A DNA stretch of 64,000 nt. Origin: Actinotalea endophytica (GTDB lineage: Bacteria; Actinomycetota; Actinomycetes; Actinomycetales; Cellulomonadaceae). A model generated the notes under the pieces. The model had not been told where the DNA came from, ran no database searches, and saw only the letters and a program-made list of their open reading frames with translations. The position numbers and the translations under genes were made by a program. Below are positions 6,251 through 15,721 of the stretch, in pieces. The stretch's first letter is position 1; each line of letters begins with the position of its first letter. The stretch lies in contig NZ_JAOVZU010000005.1 in assembly GCF_025717005.1 (NCBI RefSeq), positions 1 to 64,000 of the forward strand. Direction: 5' to 3'.

Positions 6251-8230
6251 GTGTCCCAGATCAGCCTCACCGTCGACGGCGCTACCCGGATCGTCGAGGG
6301 CCCGGTGACCGGTGCGACGCTCTTCGCCGACCGCCGCGACGTGGTGGTGGTCCGCGTGGACGGCGAGCTCCGCGACCTCGCCGCCGAGCTGCCCGAGGGT
6401 GCCGTCGTCGAGGGTGTGACCATCGACTCCCCGGACGGGCTCGCCGTGCTGCGCCACTCCGCCGCGCACGTGCTCGCGCAGGCGGTGCAGGCGGTGAACC
6501 CGAGCGCCCGGCTCGGGATCGGCCCGCCGATCACCGACGGGTTCTACTACGACTTCGACGTCGAGACCCCGTTCACCCCCGAGGACCTCAAGGCCCTCGA
6601 GAAGGCGATGCAGCGGATCATCAAGGAAGGGCAGACCTTCCGGCGCTGGGACCTGTCCGAGGCGGAGGCACGCTCCGAGCTCGCGGCCGAGCCGTACAAG
6701 CTCGAGCTGATCGGCCTCAAGGGGAACCCGGGTGCCGACGAGGACGGCGCGAACGTCGAGGTGGGCCTCGGCGGGCTGTCGATCTACCAGAACCTGCGCC
6801 GCGACGGCTCGGTCGCCTGGCAGGACCTCTGCCGTGGCCCGCACCTGCCCAGCACCAGGCTGATCGGCAACGGGTTCCAGCTGACCCGGTCGGCCGCGGC
6901 CTACTGGCGGGGATCGGAGAAGAACCCGCAGCTGCAGCGGGTCTACGGCACCGCCTGGCCGACCAAGGACGAGCTGCGCGCGTACCTCGAGCGCCTGGCC
7001 GAGGCCGAGCGCCGGGACCACCGGCGGCTCGGCGTCGAGCTCGACCTCTACTCCTTCCCCGAAGAGCTCGGCTCCGGCATGGTCGTGTTCCACCCGCGCG
7101 GTGGCGTGATCAAGCGTGAGATGGAGGACTACGTCCGCCGGCGGCACATCGAGGAGGGCTTCGAGTACGTCTCGACCCCGCACATCAGCAAGGACGGCCT
7201 GTTCCACACCTCGGGCCACCTGCCGTACTACGCGGACACCATGTTCCCGCCGATGGAGCTGGAGCACGCCGAGTACCGGCTCAAGGCGATGAACTGCCCG
7301 ATGCACAACCTCATCTACCGTTCGCGCGGACGCTCGTACCGCGAGCTGCCGCTGCGGCTGTTCGAGTTCGGCTCGGTCTACCGGTTCGAGAAGTCGGGCG
7401 TCGTGCATGGCCTGACCCGGGTCCGGGCCATGACCCAGGACGACTCGCACTCGTACGTGACCCAGGAGCAGGCCTCGGCCGAGGTCGAGCACCTGCTGAA
7501 GTTCGTCACCGGGCTGCTCAAGGACTTCGGGTTGGACGACTACTACTTCGAGCTGTCGACCCGGGAGACCGAGGGCGACAAGAAGGACAAGTTCATCGGC
7601 TCGGACGAGCAGTGGGAGAGCGCGACCCGGATCCTGCTGGAGACCGCGGAGAAGTTCGGGGTCGACCCCGTGCTCGACCCGGGTGGTGCGGCGTTCTACG
7701 GGCCGAAGATCTCCGTCCAGGCCAAGGACGCGATCGGCCGGACCTGGCAGATGTCGACCATCCAGTACGACTTCAACCAGCCGGAGCGGTTCGGCCTGGA
7801 GTACACCGCGGCCGACGGCTCCCGCCAGCAGCCCGTGATGATCCACTCCGCGAAGTTCGGCTCGATCGAGCGCTTCATGGGCGTCCTCGTCGAGCACTAC
7901 GCGGGTGCCTTCCCGCCCTGGCTCGCGCCGGTGCAGGTGCTCGGCGTCCCGGTCGCCGAGGAGTTCGCCCCCTACCTGAACGACGTCGCGGCACGGCTCA
8001 AGGCCGCGGGGATCCGGGTGGAGGTCGACGAGTCCGACGACCGGTTCCCGAAGAAGATCCGCAACGCGAGCAAGGCCAAGGTGCCGTTCGTGCTGATCGC
8101 GGGGGAGGAGGACCGATCGGCCGGTGCCGTCTCGTTCCGGTTCCGCGACGGCAGCCAGGACAACGGGGTGCCGGTCGACGACGCGGTGGAGCGGATCCTG
8201 GCAGCGGTGCGCGACCGCGTGCAGGTCTGA
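6251..8230 (+). CDS. thrS: Threonyl-tRNA synthetase
   Basis: A 659-residue class II synthetase that charges tRNA-Thr. The N-terminal TGS-like domain is followed by the editing domain ([10 protein letters not shown] near 77, [11 protein letters not shown] near 197) and the catalytic core. The zinc ligand cysteine is C349 in MNCPMHN, with histidines in DDSHSYVT and [11 protein letters not shown]-terminal anticodon-binding domain starts near [13 protein letters not shown]. The GTG start has AAGGAG at 6241-6246. It heads a tightly packed run (HIT, pgsA, acyltransferase, pimA) whose order matches mycobacteria. Confidence 0.97.
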   Translation: MSQISLTVDGATRIVEGPVTGATLFADRRDVVVVRVDGELRDLAAELPEGAVVEGVTIDSPDGLAVLRHSAAHVLAQAVQAVNPSARLGIGPPITDGFYYDFDVETPFTPEDLKALEKAMQRIIKEGQTFRRWDLSEAEARSELAAEPYKLELIGLKGNPGADEDGANVEVGLGGLSIYQNLRRDGSVAWQDLCRGPHLPSTRLIGNGFQLTRSAAAYWRGSEKNPQLQRVYGTAWPTKDELRAYLERLAEAERRDHRRLGVELDLYSFPEELGSGMVVFHPRGGVIKREMEDYVRRRHIEEGFEYVSTPHISKDGLFHTSGHLPYYADTMFPPMELEHAEYRLKAMNCPMHNLIYRSRGRSYRELPLRLFEFGSVYRFEKSGVVHGLTRVRAMTQDDSHSYVTQEQASAEVEHLLKFVTGLLKDFGLDDYYFELSTRETEGDKKDKFIGSDEQWESATRILLETAEKFGVDPVLDPGGAAFYGPKISVQAKDAIGRTWQMSTIQYDFNQPERFGLEYTAADGSRQQPVMIHSAKFGSIERFMGVLVEHYAGAFPPWLAPVQVLGVPVAEEFAPYLNDVAARLKAAGIRVEVDESDDRFPKKIRNASKAKVPFVLIAGEEDRSAGAVSFRFRDGSQDNGVPVDDAVERILAAVRDRVQV

Positions 8231-8231
8231 C

Positions 8232-8834
8232 GTGACGCATCCCGTGGGCGGTGGCGCACCGGGCGAGGAGCCCGAGGCGCCCGCGACCGTGGACGCCGGG
8301 GACGACCTCGCCGGTGAGCCCGACGGCTTCCAGCGGCTGTGGACACCGCACCGGATGGTGTACATCCAGGGCGAGGACAAGCCGGCCGGGCCCGCCGTCG
8401 AGCTGTGCCCGTTCTGCCGCGCGGTCGGCGGCGACGACGCAGCGGGGCTCGTGGTGGGCCGGGGACGCACGTGCCTCGCGCTGCTGAACAAGTACCCCTA
8501 CAACTCGGGGCACCTCATGGTCGTGCCGCACCGGCACGTCGCCGACCTCACCGACCTGCGGGACGACGAGCTGGACGAGCTGAACCGCATGACCCGCACG
8601 TCGATCGAGGTGCTCCGGGCCGTGATGGCGCCGCAGGGGTTCAACCTCGGGATGAACCTCGGGCAGGTCGCGGGCGCCGGGATCGCGGCGCACCTGCACC
8701 AGCACGTCGTGCCGCGATGGACCGGGGACGCGAACTTCCTGCCGGTCGTGGCACGGACCAAGGCGCTGCCCGAGCTCCTCGCGGACACCCGCGCGCGGCT
8801 CGCGGCAGCCTGGCCGAGCGCGGCGACGACGTGA
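8232..8834 (+). CDS. HIT-family hydrolase/phosphorylase (Rv2613c-like)
   Basis: A 200-residue histidine-triad protein with catalytic HLHQH at residues 154-158 followed by VVPRW. A C-x-x-C pair (CPFC) near residue 58 fits the zinc-binding subgroup. The mycobacterial protein in the same position (Rv2613c) is reported as a diadenosine tetraphosphate phosphorylase, so nucleotide hydrolysis or phosphorolysis is the likely activity. The GTG lies 1 nt after the thrS stop; about 40 N-terminal residues are low-complexity. Its 3' end overlaps pgsA by 4 nt. Confidence 0.85.
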   Translation: MTHPVGGGAPGEEPEAPATVDAGDDLAGEPDGFQRLWTPHRMVYIQGEDKPAGPAVELCPFCRAVGGDDAAGLVVGRGRTCLALLNKYPYNSGHLMVVPHRHVADLTDLRDDELDELNRMTRTSIEVLRAVMAPQGFNLGMNLGQVAGAGIAAHLHQHVVPRWTGDANFLPVVARTKALPELLADTRARLAAAWPSAATT

Positions 8835-9487
8835 TCGCGCGCCTGCGGGGTCTCGCCGGACGGGTCTTCGACCCGCTGGCCGGGCTCCTCGTCCGGCTCG
8901 GCGTGAGCGCGGACGCCGTGACGATCGCCGCGACGCTCGGGGTGGTCGTGGTCGCCCTGTGGCTGCTGCCGACCGGCCACCTGCTCGCCGGCGCGATCGC
9001 ACTGACCGTCCTCGCGCTCGGTGACGCGCTGGACGGTGCGGTGGCGCGCAAGGCGGGGTCGTCCGGACCGTGGGGAGCCTTCCTCGACTCGACGCTCGAC
9101 CGGTTGGCCGACGGCGCGATCTTCACGGGTCTGGCCGGGTACTTCTGGATCCAGGTGGGCGGGCTCGAGGGTGCCTACGGCGTCGTCGCGGCCCTCGCCT
9201 CGCTCGTGCTCGGTTTCCTGGTGTCCTACGCGCGGGCGCGAGCCGGTTCGCTCGGCTTCGACGCGAACGTCGGGATCGCCGAACGTGGTGAGCGGCTCGT
9301 CGTCGCGATCGTCGGGTGCTACCTCGTCGGGTTCGGCATGGCACCGGTCGGTCTTGCGGTACTGCTCGGACTGCTCGCCTTCGCGAGCGCGGTGACCGTC
9401 GTGCAGCGGATGGCGGTGGTGCGGCGCCAGGTCCGCGCGACCCGGACGGACACCGACCCGGCGACCGGAGCGGGTGGCGCCGCGTGA
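8831..9487 (+). CDS. pgsA: Phosphatidylinositol phosphate synthase (CDP-alcohol phosphatidyltransferase)
   Basis: A 218-residue membrane enzyme. The family signature D-x2-DG-x2-AR-x8-G-x3-D-x3-D is complete from D65 (DALDGAVAR) to D90 (FLDSTLD). Four or more hydrophobic segments follow. In mycobacteria the enzyme at this position joins CDP-diacylglycerol and inositol 1-phosphate to make phosphatidylinositol phosphate. Neighbouring pimA and the acyltransferase support that over phosphatidylglycerol phosphate synthase. The GTG overlaps the HIT stop by 4 nt (GTGA), indicating translational coupling. Confidence 0.88.
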   Translation: MIARLRGLAGRVFDPLAGLLVRLGVSADAVTIAATLGVVVVALWLLPTGHLLAGAIALTVLALGDALDGAVARKAGSSGPWGAFLDSTLDRLADGAIFTGLAGYFWIQVGGLEGAYGVVAALASLVLGFLVSYARARAGSLGFDANVGIAERGERLVVAIVGCYLVGFGMAPVGLAVLLGLLAFASAVTVVQRMAVVRRQVRATRTDTDPATGAGGAA

Positions 9488-10422
9488 CGCTCGCCTCGCG
9501 CGGCATGGTCGCTGCGGTGCGCCTCGCGCCCCGGGTCCCCGAGACCCTCGTGCGGGCCGGCGCCACCTGCGCGGCCGACCTGGCGTGGCTCCGGCGGGGC
9601 AAGGGGGTGCGCCGCCTCGAGGCGAACCTGCGTCGGGTCCGACCGGACCTCGACGGTCCGACGCTGCGCGCGATGAGCCGCGCCGGGATGCGCAACTACC
9701 TGCGCTACTACGCCGAGGCCTTCACGCTCCCGGCGCGCAGCTTCGAGCAGCTCGACGCGCGCGTCCGGGTGATCGGCGCCGACGCGTTGCACGAGGCGAT
9801 CGCGGCGGGCAGGTCCGTGGTGCTGGCGCTCGCGCACCAGGGCAACTGGGACCTCGCCGGTGCCTGGGCCACGAGGGCGATCGCACCGGTGACGACGGTC
9901 GCCGAGCGACTCGAGCCGCCCGAGGTCTTCGACGCGTTCCTCGCGCTGCGGGAGGGGATCGGGCTCCGGATCCTGCCGCTCGACTCCGGTGCCGAGGTCT
10001 TCCGTGAGCTGGTCCGGGTCGTGCGGGCCGGCGGCGGCGTCGTCCCGCTTCTGGCCGACCGGGACCTGACCTCGGGCGGGATCGAGGTCGACCTGCGGGG
10101 CAGGCGGGCGCGCGGCGCCGCCGGCCCGGCGGCCCGCGCCGCCCCCACGGGGGCTCCGCTGTTCGCCACCGTGCTGCGGCACGAACGGCTGCACGGCGCA
10201 CGGCGCAGGGCGGCAGGCACGCCCTGGGGGCTGGTGGTCAACTTCATCCCGGTCGAGGTGCCGGCCGACACCCCCCGCGGTGAGCTGGTCGCGGTGCTGA
10301 CCCAGGCGTGGGTCGACCTGCTCGGGGCGGACATCGCTGCCCACCCCGAGCACTGGCACATGCTGCAGCGGGTGTTCGTGGAGGACCTCGACCCGGAGCG
10401 CGTCGCCGGAGGTGCGCGGTGA
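9484..10422 (+). CDS. Phosphatidylinositol mannoside acyltransferase (PatA-like)
   Basis: A 312-residue member of the LpxL/HtrB-type lysophospholipid acyltransferase family. The catalytic H-x4-D motif is H118-QGNW-D123, and the second block reads PLLADRDLTSGGIEVDL. By position (between pgsA and pimA) it corresponds to the mycobacterial acyltransferase that adds a palmitoyl group to PIM1/PIM2 on the cytoplasmic face. The stretch after residue 205 is unusually rich in Ala and Arg, but no frameshift is evident because the C-terminal HPEHWHMLQRVF matches the family. The GTG overlaps the pgsA stop by 4 nt. Confidence 0.85.
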   Translation: MTLASRGMVAAVRLAPRVPETLVRAGATCAADLAWLRRGKGVRRLEANLRRVRPDLDGPTLRAMSRAGMRNYLRYYAEAFTLPARSFEQLDARVRVIGADALHEAIAAGRSVVLALAHQGNWDLAGAWATRAIAPVTTVAERLEPPEVFDAFLALREGIGLRILPLDSGAEVFRELVRVVRAGGGVVPLLADRDLTSGGIEVDLRGRRARGAAGPAARAAPTGAPLFATVLRHERLHGARRRAAGTPWGLVVNFIPVEVPADTPRGELVAVLTQAWVDLLGADIAAHPEHWHMLQRVFVEDLDPERVAGGAR

Positions 10423-11585
10423 GGGTCGGCATCGTGTGCCCGTACTCCTTCGACGTCCCCGGTGGCGTGCAGTTCCATGTGCGTGACCTGGCGGAGGCCC
10501 TCCAGGGCCTCGGCCACGAGGTCTCGGTGCTCGCGCCTGCGGACGACGAGACCCCGGTGCCCGACTACCTCGTCCCGGCGGGGCGCGCGGTCCCGGTGCG
10601 CTACAACGGGTCGGTCGCCCGGATGACCTTCGGCCCGGTCAGCGCCCGCCGGGTGCGGAGGTGGCTGGCCGCCGGTGAGTTCGACATCCTGCACCTGCAC
10701 GAGCCGGTGACGCCGAGCCTGGGCATGCTCGCGCTGTGGATCGCCGAGGGCCCGATCGTCGCGACCTTCCACACCGCGCTGCTCCGGTCGCGCGCGCTGC
10801 AGATGGCGTACCCGATGGTGCGGTCGAGCCTGGAGAAGGTCTCGGCCCGGATCGCCGTGTCGGAGGACGCCCGGCGGACGCTCGTCGACCACCTCGGCGG
10901 CGACGCCGTGGTGATCCCGAACGGCGTGTACGTGGACACGTTCGCCTCCGCCTCGCCCGACCTGCGCTGGACCGGGACGCCGAGCGCTCCCACGGTCGCG
11001 TTCCTCGGCCGCCTGGACGAGCCCCGCAAGGGCCTCCCGGTGCTCACGGGCGCCATCCCGGCAGTACTGGAGGCGTTCCCGGGCGCGCGCTTCCTGGTCG
11101 CCGGCAGCGGCGACGTGGGTGCGGCCGAGGCGCGTGAGGCACTGGGCCCGCGCGCCGCGTCGGTCGAGTTCCTCGGCGGGATCTCCGACAAGGACAAGGC
11201 GGCGCTGCTGTCCTCGGTCGACGTCTACTGCGCACCGCAGACCGGTGGCGAGAGCTTCGGCATCGTGCTCGTCGAGGCGATGAGCGCCGGTGCGGCAGTG
11301 GTCGCCAGCGACCTCGGTGCGTTCTCCCGGGTCCTCGACGGCGGGCGCGCCGGCACGCTGTTCCGGACCGAGGACTCCGCGGACCTCGCTGCGACGCTCG
11401 TGCGGGTCCTCGGCGACGCCGAGCTGCGCCGGCGGACGTCGTCCTACGCGTCGGACGTGGTGCGCCGCTACGACTGGTCGACCGTGACACGGCAGATCCT
11501 GACGGTCTACGAGATGGCGGTCGCCGGGGCGCGGACCCCGGTCGGCGAGGACCCGTCGTCGAGGCGGTTCGGAGGCTGGTCGTGA
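10419..11585 (+). CDS. pimA: Phosphatidyl-myo-inositol mannosyltransferase PimA
   Basis: A 388-residue GT4-family (GT-B fold) glycosyltransferase. Near the N-terminus it has GIVCPYSFDVPGGVQFHV, the glycine-rich loop that binds the inositol lipid, then FDILHLHEP and FHTALL. The C-terminal domain has the nucleotide-sugar part FLGRLDEPRKGL and the ESFGIVLVEAMSAGA motif with the two acidic residues of this family. It transfers the first mannose from GDP-mannose to phosphatidylinositol. The GTG overlaps the upstream stop by 4 nt, and its own stop is overlapped by the next gene. Confidence 0.92.
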   Translation: MRVGIVCPYSFDVPGGVQFHVRDLAEALQGLGHEVSVLAPADDETPVPDYLVPAGRAVPVRYNGSVARMTFGPVSARRVRRWLAAGEFDILHLHEPVTPSLGMLALWIAEGPIVATFHTALLRSRALQMAYPMVRSSLEKVSARIAVSEDARRTLVDHLGGDAVVIPNGVYVDTFASASPDLRWTGTPSAPTVAFLGRLDEPRKGLPVLTGAIPAVLEAFPGARFLVAGSGDVGAAEAREALGPRAASVEFLGGISDKDKAALLSSVDVYCAPQTGGESFGIVLVEAMSAGAAVVASDLGAFSRVLDGGRAGTLFRTEDSADLAATLVRVLGDAELRRRTSSYASDVVRRYDWSTVTRQILTVYEMAVAGARTPVGEDPSSRRFGGWS

Positions 11586-12199
11586 CCTGGTCCGAGATCA
11601 CGGTCGTCGCGGCCGCGCTCCTGCTGCTCCTCGGCTGGGCGGTGTGGGTCATGGCGAGCCGCCTGGACCGCCTGCACCGCAAGGTCGGCTCGTCGCGCGC
11701 CGTCCTGGACAACCAGCTCGTCCGGCGTGCCTCCGCAGCGGCCGAGCTCGCCGCGAGCGGCCTTCTTGACCCCGCCAGCTCGGTGCTCGTGGGCGAGGCG
11801 GCCTGGCAGGCGCTCGTCGTCGGCGCGGGCGACCAGGAGCTCGGCGAGGTGAACGGACCCGGCCTGGACCCGGACGTGCCGCTCGGCGGGGTCGACCACG
11901 TCTCGCGGGACCTCGCCGAGTCCGAGCTCTCGGCGACCGTGCGGGCCGCCCTCGCAGACCCGGAGGAGGTCGCCGCGCTGCGCGCCGAGCCCTACGGCGC
12001 CGAGCTGCTCACCGCGCTCGGGGCCGCCTGGTACCGGGTGCAGCTGGCACGCCGGTTCCACAACGAGGCCGTCGCGCAGGCGCGGCGGGTTCGCCGCAAG
12101 ACCCTGGTGCGCGTGCTCCGGCTGCAGGGCCATGCGGCACTCCCGGCGACGGTCGAGATCGACGACGACGCACCCGAGGCGCTCACCCAGCTGCGCTGA
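11582..12199 (+). CDS. Conserved membrane-anchored protein of unknown function
   Basis: A 205-residue protein with one N-terminal membrane helix (residues 7-28) and a long helical remainder (RLDRLHRKVGSSRAVLDNQL) that recalls LemA-like proteins. It starts with GTG overlapping the pimA stop by 4 nt. In mycobacteria a membrane protein also follows pimA (Rv2609c), but that one is longer and carries a Nudix domain. Here a separate Nudix protein lies beyond pdxS. I cannot assign a function. Confidence 0.75.
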   Translation: MTWSEITVVAAALLLLLGWAVWVMASRLDRLHRKVGSSRAVLDNQLVRRASAAAELAASGLLDPASSVLVGEAAWQALVVGAGDQELGEVNGPGLDPDVPLGGVDHVSRDLAESELSATVRAALADPEEVAALRAEPYGAELLTALGAAWYRVQLARRFHNEAVAQARRVRRKTLVRVLRLQGHAALPATVEIDDDAPEALTQLR

Positions 12200-12243
12200 G
12201 CGGGCCGTGTACGCGGAGCGCGGGACCGGCGCCCGCCCCGGTC

Positions 12244-12249
12244 TAGGAT
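12244..12249 (+). promoter_or_regulatory. -10 box for pdxS
   Basis: TAGGAT, 55 bp before the pdxS ATG. No convincing -35 box. Confidence 0.4.
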
Positions 12250-12304
12250 GGTTGCACCCGCGCGTAGCCGCCGGGACCCCACCCTTTCCACACGACGAGG
12301 ACGT

Positions 12305-13201
12305 ATGAGCGACAACGGTCAGCTGATCGGCACCGCCAAGGTCAAGCGGGGCATGGCGGAGATGCTCAAGGGCGGCGTGATCATGGACGTGGTCACCGCG
12401 GAGCAGGCGAAGATCGCCGAGGACGCCGGTGCCGTCGCCGTCATGGCGCTCGAGCGCGTGCCCGCGGACATCCGCGCCCAGGGCGGCGTCGCGCGGATGA
12501 GCGACCCCGACCTGATCGACGGGATCATCGGCGCCGTCTCCATCCCGGTGATGGCCAAGGCGCGGATCGGGCACTTCGTCGAGGCGCAGGTGCTCGAGAG
12601 CCTCGGCGTCGACTACGTCGACGAGTCCGAGGTCCTCACCCCGGCGGACTACGCCCACCACATCGACAAGTGGGCGTTCACCGTCCCCTTCGTCTGCGGT
12701 GCGACCAACCTCGGCGAGGCGCTGCGTCGGATCACCGAGGGCGCGGCGATGATCCGGTCCAAGGGCGAGGCCGGGACCGGTGACGTGTCGAACGCGACGA
12801 CGCACATGCGTCAGATCCGCGACGAGATCCGCCGGTTGACCTCGCTGCCCGAGGACGAGCTCTACGTCGCGGCCAAGGAGCTCCAGGCGCCGTACGACCT
12901 GGTGAAGGAGGTCGCCGCGACCGGGAAGCTGCCGGTCGTCCTGTTCACCGCGGGTGGCATCGCGACCCCGGCCGACGCCGCGATGATGATGCAGCTCGGT
13001 GCCGAGGGCGTGTTCGTCGGTTCGGGCATCTTCAAGTCCGGCGACCCGGCGAAGCGGGCCGCGGCGATCGTGAAGGCCACGACGTTCTACGACGACCCGG
13101 CCGTCGTCGCCGAGGTCTCGCGTGGCCTGGGTGAGGCCATGGTCGGCATCAACGTCGAAGAGGTTCCCGAGCCGCACCGCCTGGCGCAGCGCGGCTGGTG
13201 A
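12305..13201 (+). CDS. pdxS: Pyridoxal 5'-phosphate synthase, synthase subunit
   Basis: A 298-residue (beta/alpha)8 enzyme that builds PLP from ribose 5-phosphate, glyceraldehyde 3-phosphate and ammonia delivered by PdxT. The two catalytic lysines are present: K85 in [10 protein letters not shown] and K153 in RSKGEAGTG. The phosphate-binding [16 protein letters not shown] is intact. The length is normal for the family. ATG 12305 is chosen because [20 protein letters not shown] matches family N-termini; the frame upstream does not. The stop is overlapped by the Nudix gene, and pdxT lies about 1.9 kb downstream in the same direction. Confidence 0.96.
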   Translation: MSDNGQLIGTAKVKRGMAEMLKGGVIMDVVTAEQAKIAEDAGAVAVMALERVPADIRAQGGVARMSDPDLIDGIIGAVSIPVMAKARIGHFVEAQVLESLGVDYVDESEVLTPADYAHHIDKWAFTVPFVCGATNLGEALRRITEGAAMIRSKGEAGTGDVSNATTHMRQIRDEIRRLTSLPEDELYVAAKELQAPYDLVKEVAATGKLPVVLFTAGGIATPADAAMMMQLGAEGVFVGSGIFKSGDPAKRAAAIVKATTFYDDPAVVAEVSRGLGEAMVGINVEEVPEPHRLAQRGW

Positions 13202-13764
13202 CCCCGGCCGATCCGGGCGGGTCGACAGCTCCTCGGCCCGGCTTCCTCGGTCCGGACTGGGCGCTCGGCCCGGACGGCCGCTGGTCGAGGCGCGGTGCGC
13301 GGGTCCTCGTGCTGGACGAGCACGACCGCCTGCTGATGGCCCGCGGGCACGACGCGGACCAGCCCGAGCGGTCGTGGTGGTTCACGATCGGCGGCGGGAT
13401 CGATGACGGTGAGACGCCGCGGGACGCGGCCGTGCGCGAGCTCCGCGAGGAGACCGGCCTCGTGGTGCGTCCCGACGACCTCGTGGGGCCCGTGCTCCAG
13501 CGCAGCGCGGTGTTCGACTTCTACGCCATGCCGGTGCGCCAGGACGAGGTGTTCTTCCTCACCCGGGTCGGCGAGGTCGGCGAGCTGGTCGTGGACGGCT
13601 GGACCGAGATCGAGCGGGACTTCATGGACGAGCTGCGCTGGTGGCATCTCGACGAGCTCGAGAACGTCGGGGTGGAGGTGTTCCCGGGTCGCCTGGTCGA
13701 GGTGGTCCGGGGCCTGCTGGCGGGGTGGGACGGCGTGCTCCGGCGCCTGCCGGACGCCCCCTGA
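13198..13764 (+). CDS. Nudix hydrolase
   Basis: A 188-residue protein with a complete Nudix box G-x5-E-x7-REL-x-EE-x-G, seen as [20 protein letters not shown]. The substrate cannot be read from the sequence. It starts with a GTG overlapping the pdxS stop by 4 nt, so the two are translated together. A role in clearing nucleotides or sugar phosphates near PLP synthesis is conceivable but unproven. Confidence 0.88.
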   Translation: MTPADPGGSTAPRPGFLGPDWALGPDGRWSRRGARVLVLDEHDRLLMARGHDADQPERSWWFTIGGGIDDGETPRDAAVRELREETGLVVRPDDLVGPVLQRSAVFDFYAMPVRQDEVFFLTRVGEVGELVVDGWTEIERDFMDELRWWHLDELENVGVEVFPGRLVEVVRGLLAGWDGVLRRLPDAP

Positions 13765-13830
13765 CGCGCAGGTCCAGCACCTCCCGACAGGTCCGGTCGG
13801 CTTGTGACACGCCGGACACATGCCGAGCGT

Positions 13831-13836
13831 TACTGT
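13831..13836 (+). promoter_or_regulatory. -10 box for leaderless aminotransferase gene
   Basis: TACTGT ends 7 nt before the GTG at 13844, with no Shine-Dalgarno sequence. Confidence 0.4.
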
Positions 13837-13843
13837 CTGGTAC

Positions 13844-15061
13844 GTGCCGACCTCGAACTCTCCCTCGCTACGCATGTCCCGCAGTGGGATCCGTGCCCTC
13901 ATGGAGCTCGCGCTCAAGGATCCGGAGGCCATCCGGCTCGAGGTCGGTGAGCCGGACGTCCCGACCCCGGAGCACGTGATCGAGGCGGCCTTCGCCGACG
14001 CGAAGGCGGGCCACACCGGCTACACGTCGTCGGCGGGCACCCTCGAGCTGCGCCGCGCCCTGGCCGAGAAGGTGGCGGCCGTGAACGGGCTCGAGGTCGG
14101 TCCCGAGCGGGTGGTGGTCACGCACGGTGCGATGAACGCGCTGATGCTGGCCTTCCAGGCGCTGCTCGGCCCCGGTGACCAGCTCCTGGTGCCGGACCCC
14201 GAGTTCCCGAACTGGCGGATGGGCGCGTTGGCCGCGGGCGGCGACGTCGCGACCTACCCGACCGTCGCCGAGGACGGGTTCGTGCCGCGCCTGGCGGACA
14301 TCGAGGCGGCGATCACGCCGGCCACCCGGGCGATCCTGGTGAACTCGCCGAACAACCCGACGGGCGCGGTGTACCCGCCCGCGCTGCTGGCCGAGATCGT
14401 GGCCCTGGCGCGCGTGCACGACCTGTGGGTGCTGTCCGACGAGTGCTACGAGGCCATCACGTTCGATGCCGAGCACGTCAGCCCGGCGTCGTTCGACACC
14501 GACGGCCGCGTGCTGAGCTTCTTCAGCTTCTCGAAGACGCACGCCATGACCGGGTGGCGGCTCGGCTACGTCGTCGCACCGAGCCAGGCGCTCGCCGAGA
14601 CGATGGCGCAGATCGCCGAGGCGACGGTCGCCTGCCCGTCGTCGGTCACCCAGCGCGCCGGGCTCGCCGCGCTGCGCGGTCCGCAGGACCACGTCGGGCG
14701 AGCCGTGGCGGCGTACCGGGAGCGCCGGGACGAGGCCATGGCGACCCTCGGCGCGGCGGGGATCCGCTGCGCGCACCCGGCGGGCGCCTTCTACCTGCTG
14801 GTCGACGTCTCGTCGGCGTTCGACGACGGCGAGGAGGCGGCGCTGAGGCTGCTGGCCGAGGAGCACGTGTCGGTCGCCCCCGGCGAGGCGTTCGGTGCCG
14901 GTGCGGCCGGGTGGGTGCGGCTGTCGCTGGCCAGCGACCCGGAACAGCTCCGCACGGGCGTGCGCAAGCTCGTCGCGTTCCTCGAGCGTGAGCGTGCCGC
15001 GCAGGCCTCGTCGGCGCTCGAGGCCACCCTGGACGCGTCGACGGCCGGCTCGGCGGTCTGA
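13844..15061 (+). CDS. Class I/II pyridoxal-phosphate aminotransferase
   Basis: A 405-residue fold-type I aminotransferase. Visible are [12 protein letters not shown] near the N-terminus, the substrate-binding [10 protein letters not shown], the PLP aspartate and tyrosine in [12 protein letters not shown], and the PLP lysine K231 in [16 protein letters not shown]. This is the aspartate aminotransferase subgroup Ig pattern; the amino-acid substrate is uncertain. An ATG at 13820 is in frame, but the -10 box at 13831 points to a leaderless GTG at 13844. It lies between the Nudix gene and pdxT, so a PLP-using enzyme sits inside the PLP-synthesis cluster. Confidence 0.88.
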   Translation: MPTSNSPSLRMSRSGIRALMELALKDPEAIRLEVGEPDVPTPEHVIEAAFADAKAGHTGYTSSAGTLELRRALAEKVAAVNGLEVGPERVVVTHGAMNALMLAFQALLGPGDQLLVPDPEFPNWRMGALAAGGDVATYPTVAEDGFVPRLADIEAAITPATRAILVNSPNNPTGAVYPPALLAEIVALARVHDLWVLSDECYEAITFDAEHVSPASFDTDGRVLSFFSFSKTHAMTGWRLGYVVAPSQALAETMAQIAEATVACPSSVTQRAGLAALRGPQDHVGRAVAAYRERRDEAMATLGAAGIRCAHPAGAFYLLVDVSSAFDDGEEAALRLLAEEHVSVAPGEAFGAGAAGWVRLSLASDPEQLRTGVRKLVAFLERERAAQASSALEATLDASTAGSAV

Positions 15062-15099
15062 CGACCGGACGGCCCGGCACGAGGCGTTCCCTGCGTCCG

Positions 15100-15105
15100 T
15101 AGACT
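15100..15105 (+). promoter_or_regulatory. -10 box for leaderless pdxT
   Basis: TAGACT ends 8 nt before the GTG at 15114; no Shine-Dalgarno sequence is present. Confidence 0.45.
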
Positions 15106-15113
15106 CGCCCCTC

Positions 15114-15719
15114 GTGATCACGACCGTCGGTGTGCTGGCCCTGCAGGGAGACGTCCGCGAGCACCTCGCGATGCTCGAGGCGTCCGGCGCCCGCGCCGTG
15201 CCGGTGCGCCGTCGCAGCGAGCTGGACGGCGTCGACGGCTTGGTGATCCCCGGCGGCGAGTCCACGACGATCGACAAGCTGCTGCGTGCGTTCGACCTGC
15301 GCGACCCGTTGCGCGAGCGCCTCGCGCAGGGCATGCCGGCGCTCGGGTCGTGCGCGGGCATGATCCTGCTCGCGGACCGGATCGTCGGTGGCACCGTCGA
15401 TCAGCAGACGCTCGGCGGGCTGGACATCACGGTGCGGCGCAACGCGTTCGGGCGTCAGGTGGACTCGTTCGAGACCGACCTGGAGGTCGCGGGCGTGCCG
15501 GACTCACGGGCACGCCCGGTGCACGCGGTGTTCATCCGGGCGCCCTGGGTGGAGGAGGTCGGCCCGGGCGTCGAGGTGCTCGCGCGGGTCGAAGGCGGGC
15601 CGGCCGCCGGTAGGATCGTTGCGGTGCGTGAGCGCGACGTGGTCGCCACGTCCTTCCACCCGGAGATCACCGGGGACCTGCGCCTGCACCGCCTGTTCGT
15701 CCAGATCGTCGAGGGGTAG
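15114..15719 (+). CDS. pdxT: Pyridoxal 5'-phosphate synthase, glutaminase subunit
   Basis: A 201-residue class I glutamine amidotransferase that supplies ammonia to PdxS. The catalytic triad is C80 in GSCAGMIL, H182 and E184 in SFHPEIT. The N-terminal [13 protein letters not shown] and IPGGESTT are family hallmarks. The GTG at 15114 has a -10 box 8 nt upstream, indicating a leaderless message; upstream codons in frame belong to the aminotransferase region. The YebC gene starts 2 nt after its stop. A TAGGAT at 15611 inside the 3' part could give YebC an extra promoter. Confidence 0.95.
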   Translation: MITTVGVLALQGDVREHLAMLEASGARAVPVRRRSELDGVDGLVIPGGESTTIDKLLRAFDLRDPLRERLAQGMPALGSCAGMILLADRIVGGTVDQQTLGGLDITVRRNAFGRQVDSFETDLEVAGVPDSRARPVHAVFIRAPWVEEVGPGVEVLARVEGGPAAGRIVAVRERDVVATSFHPEITGDLRLHRLFVQIVEG

Positions 15720-15721
15720 TC

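Noticed and set aside
6155-8491. 778-residue open frame antisense to thrS
   Set aside because: Composition is Arg/Leu/Val/His-rich with no domain; it is the antisense shadow of a certain gene in GC-rich DNA.
9900-10300. Frameshift in the PatA-like acyltransferase
   Set aside because: The Ala/Arg-rich stretch looked odd, but family motifs continue in the same frame to the C-terminus.
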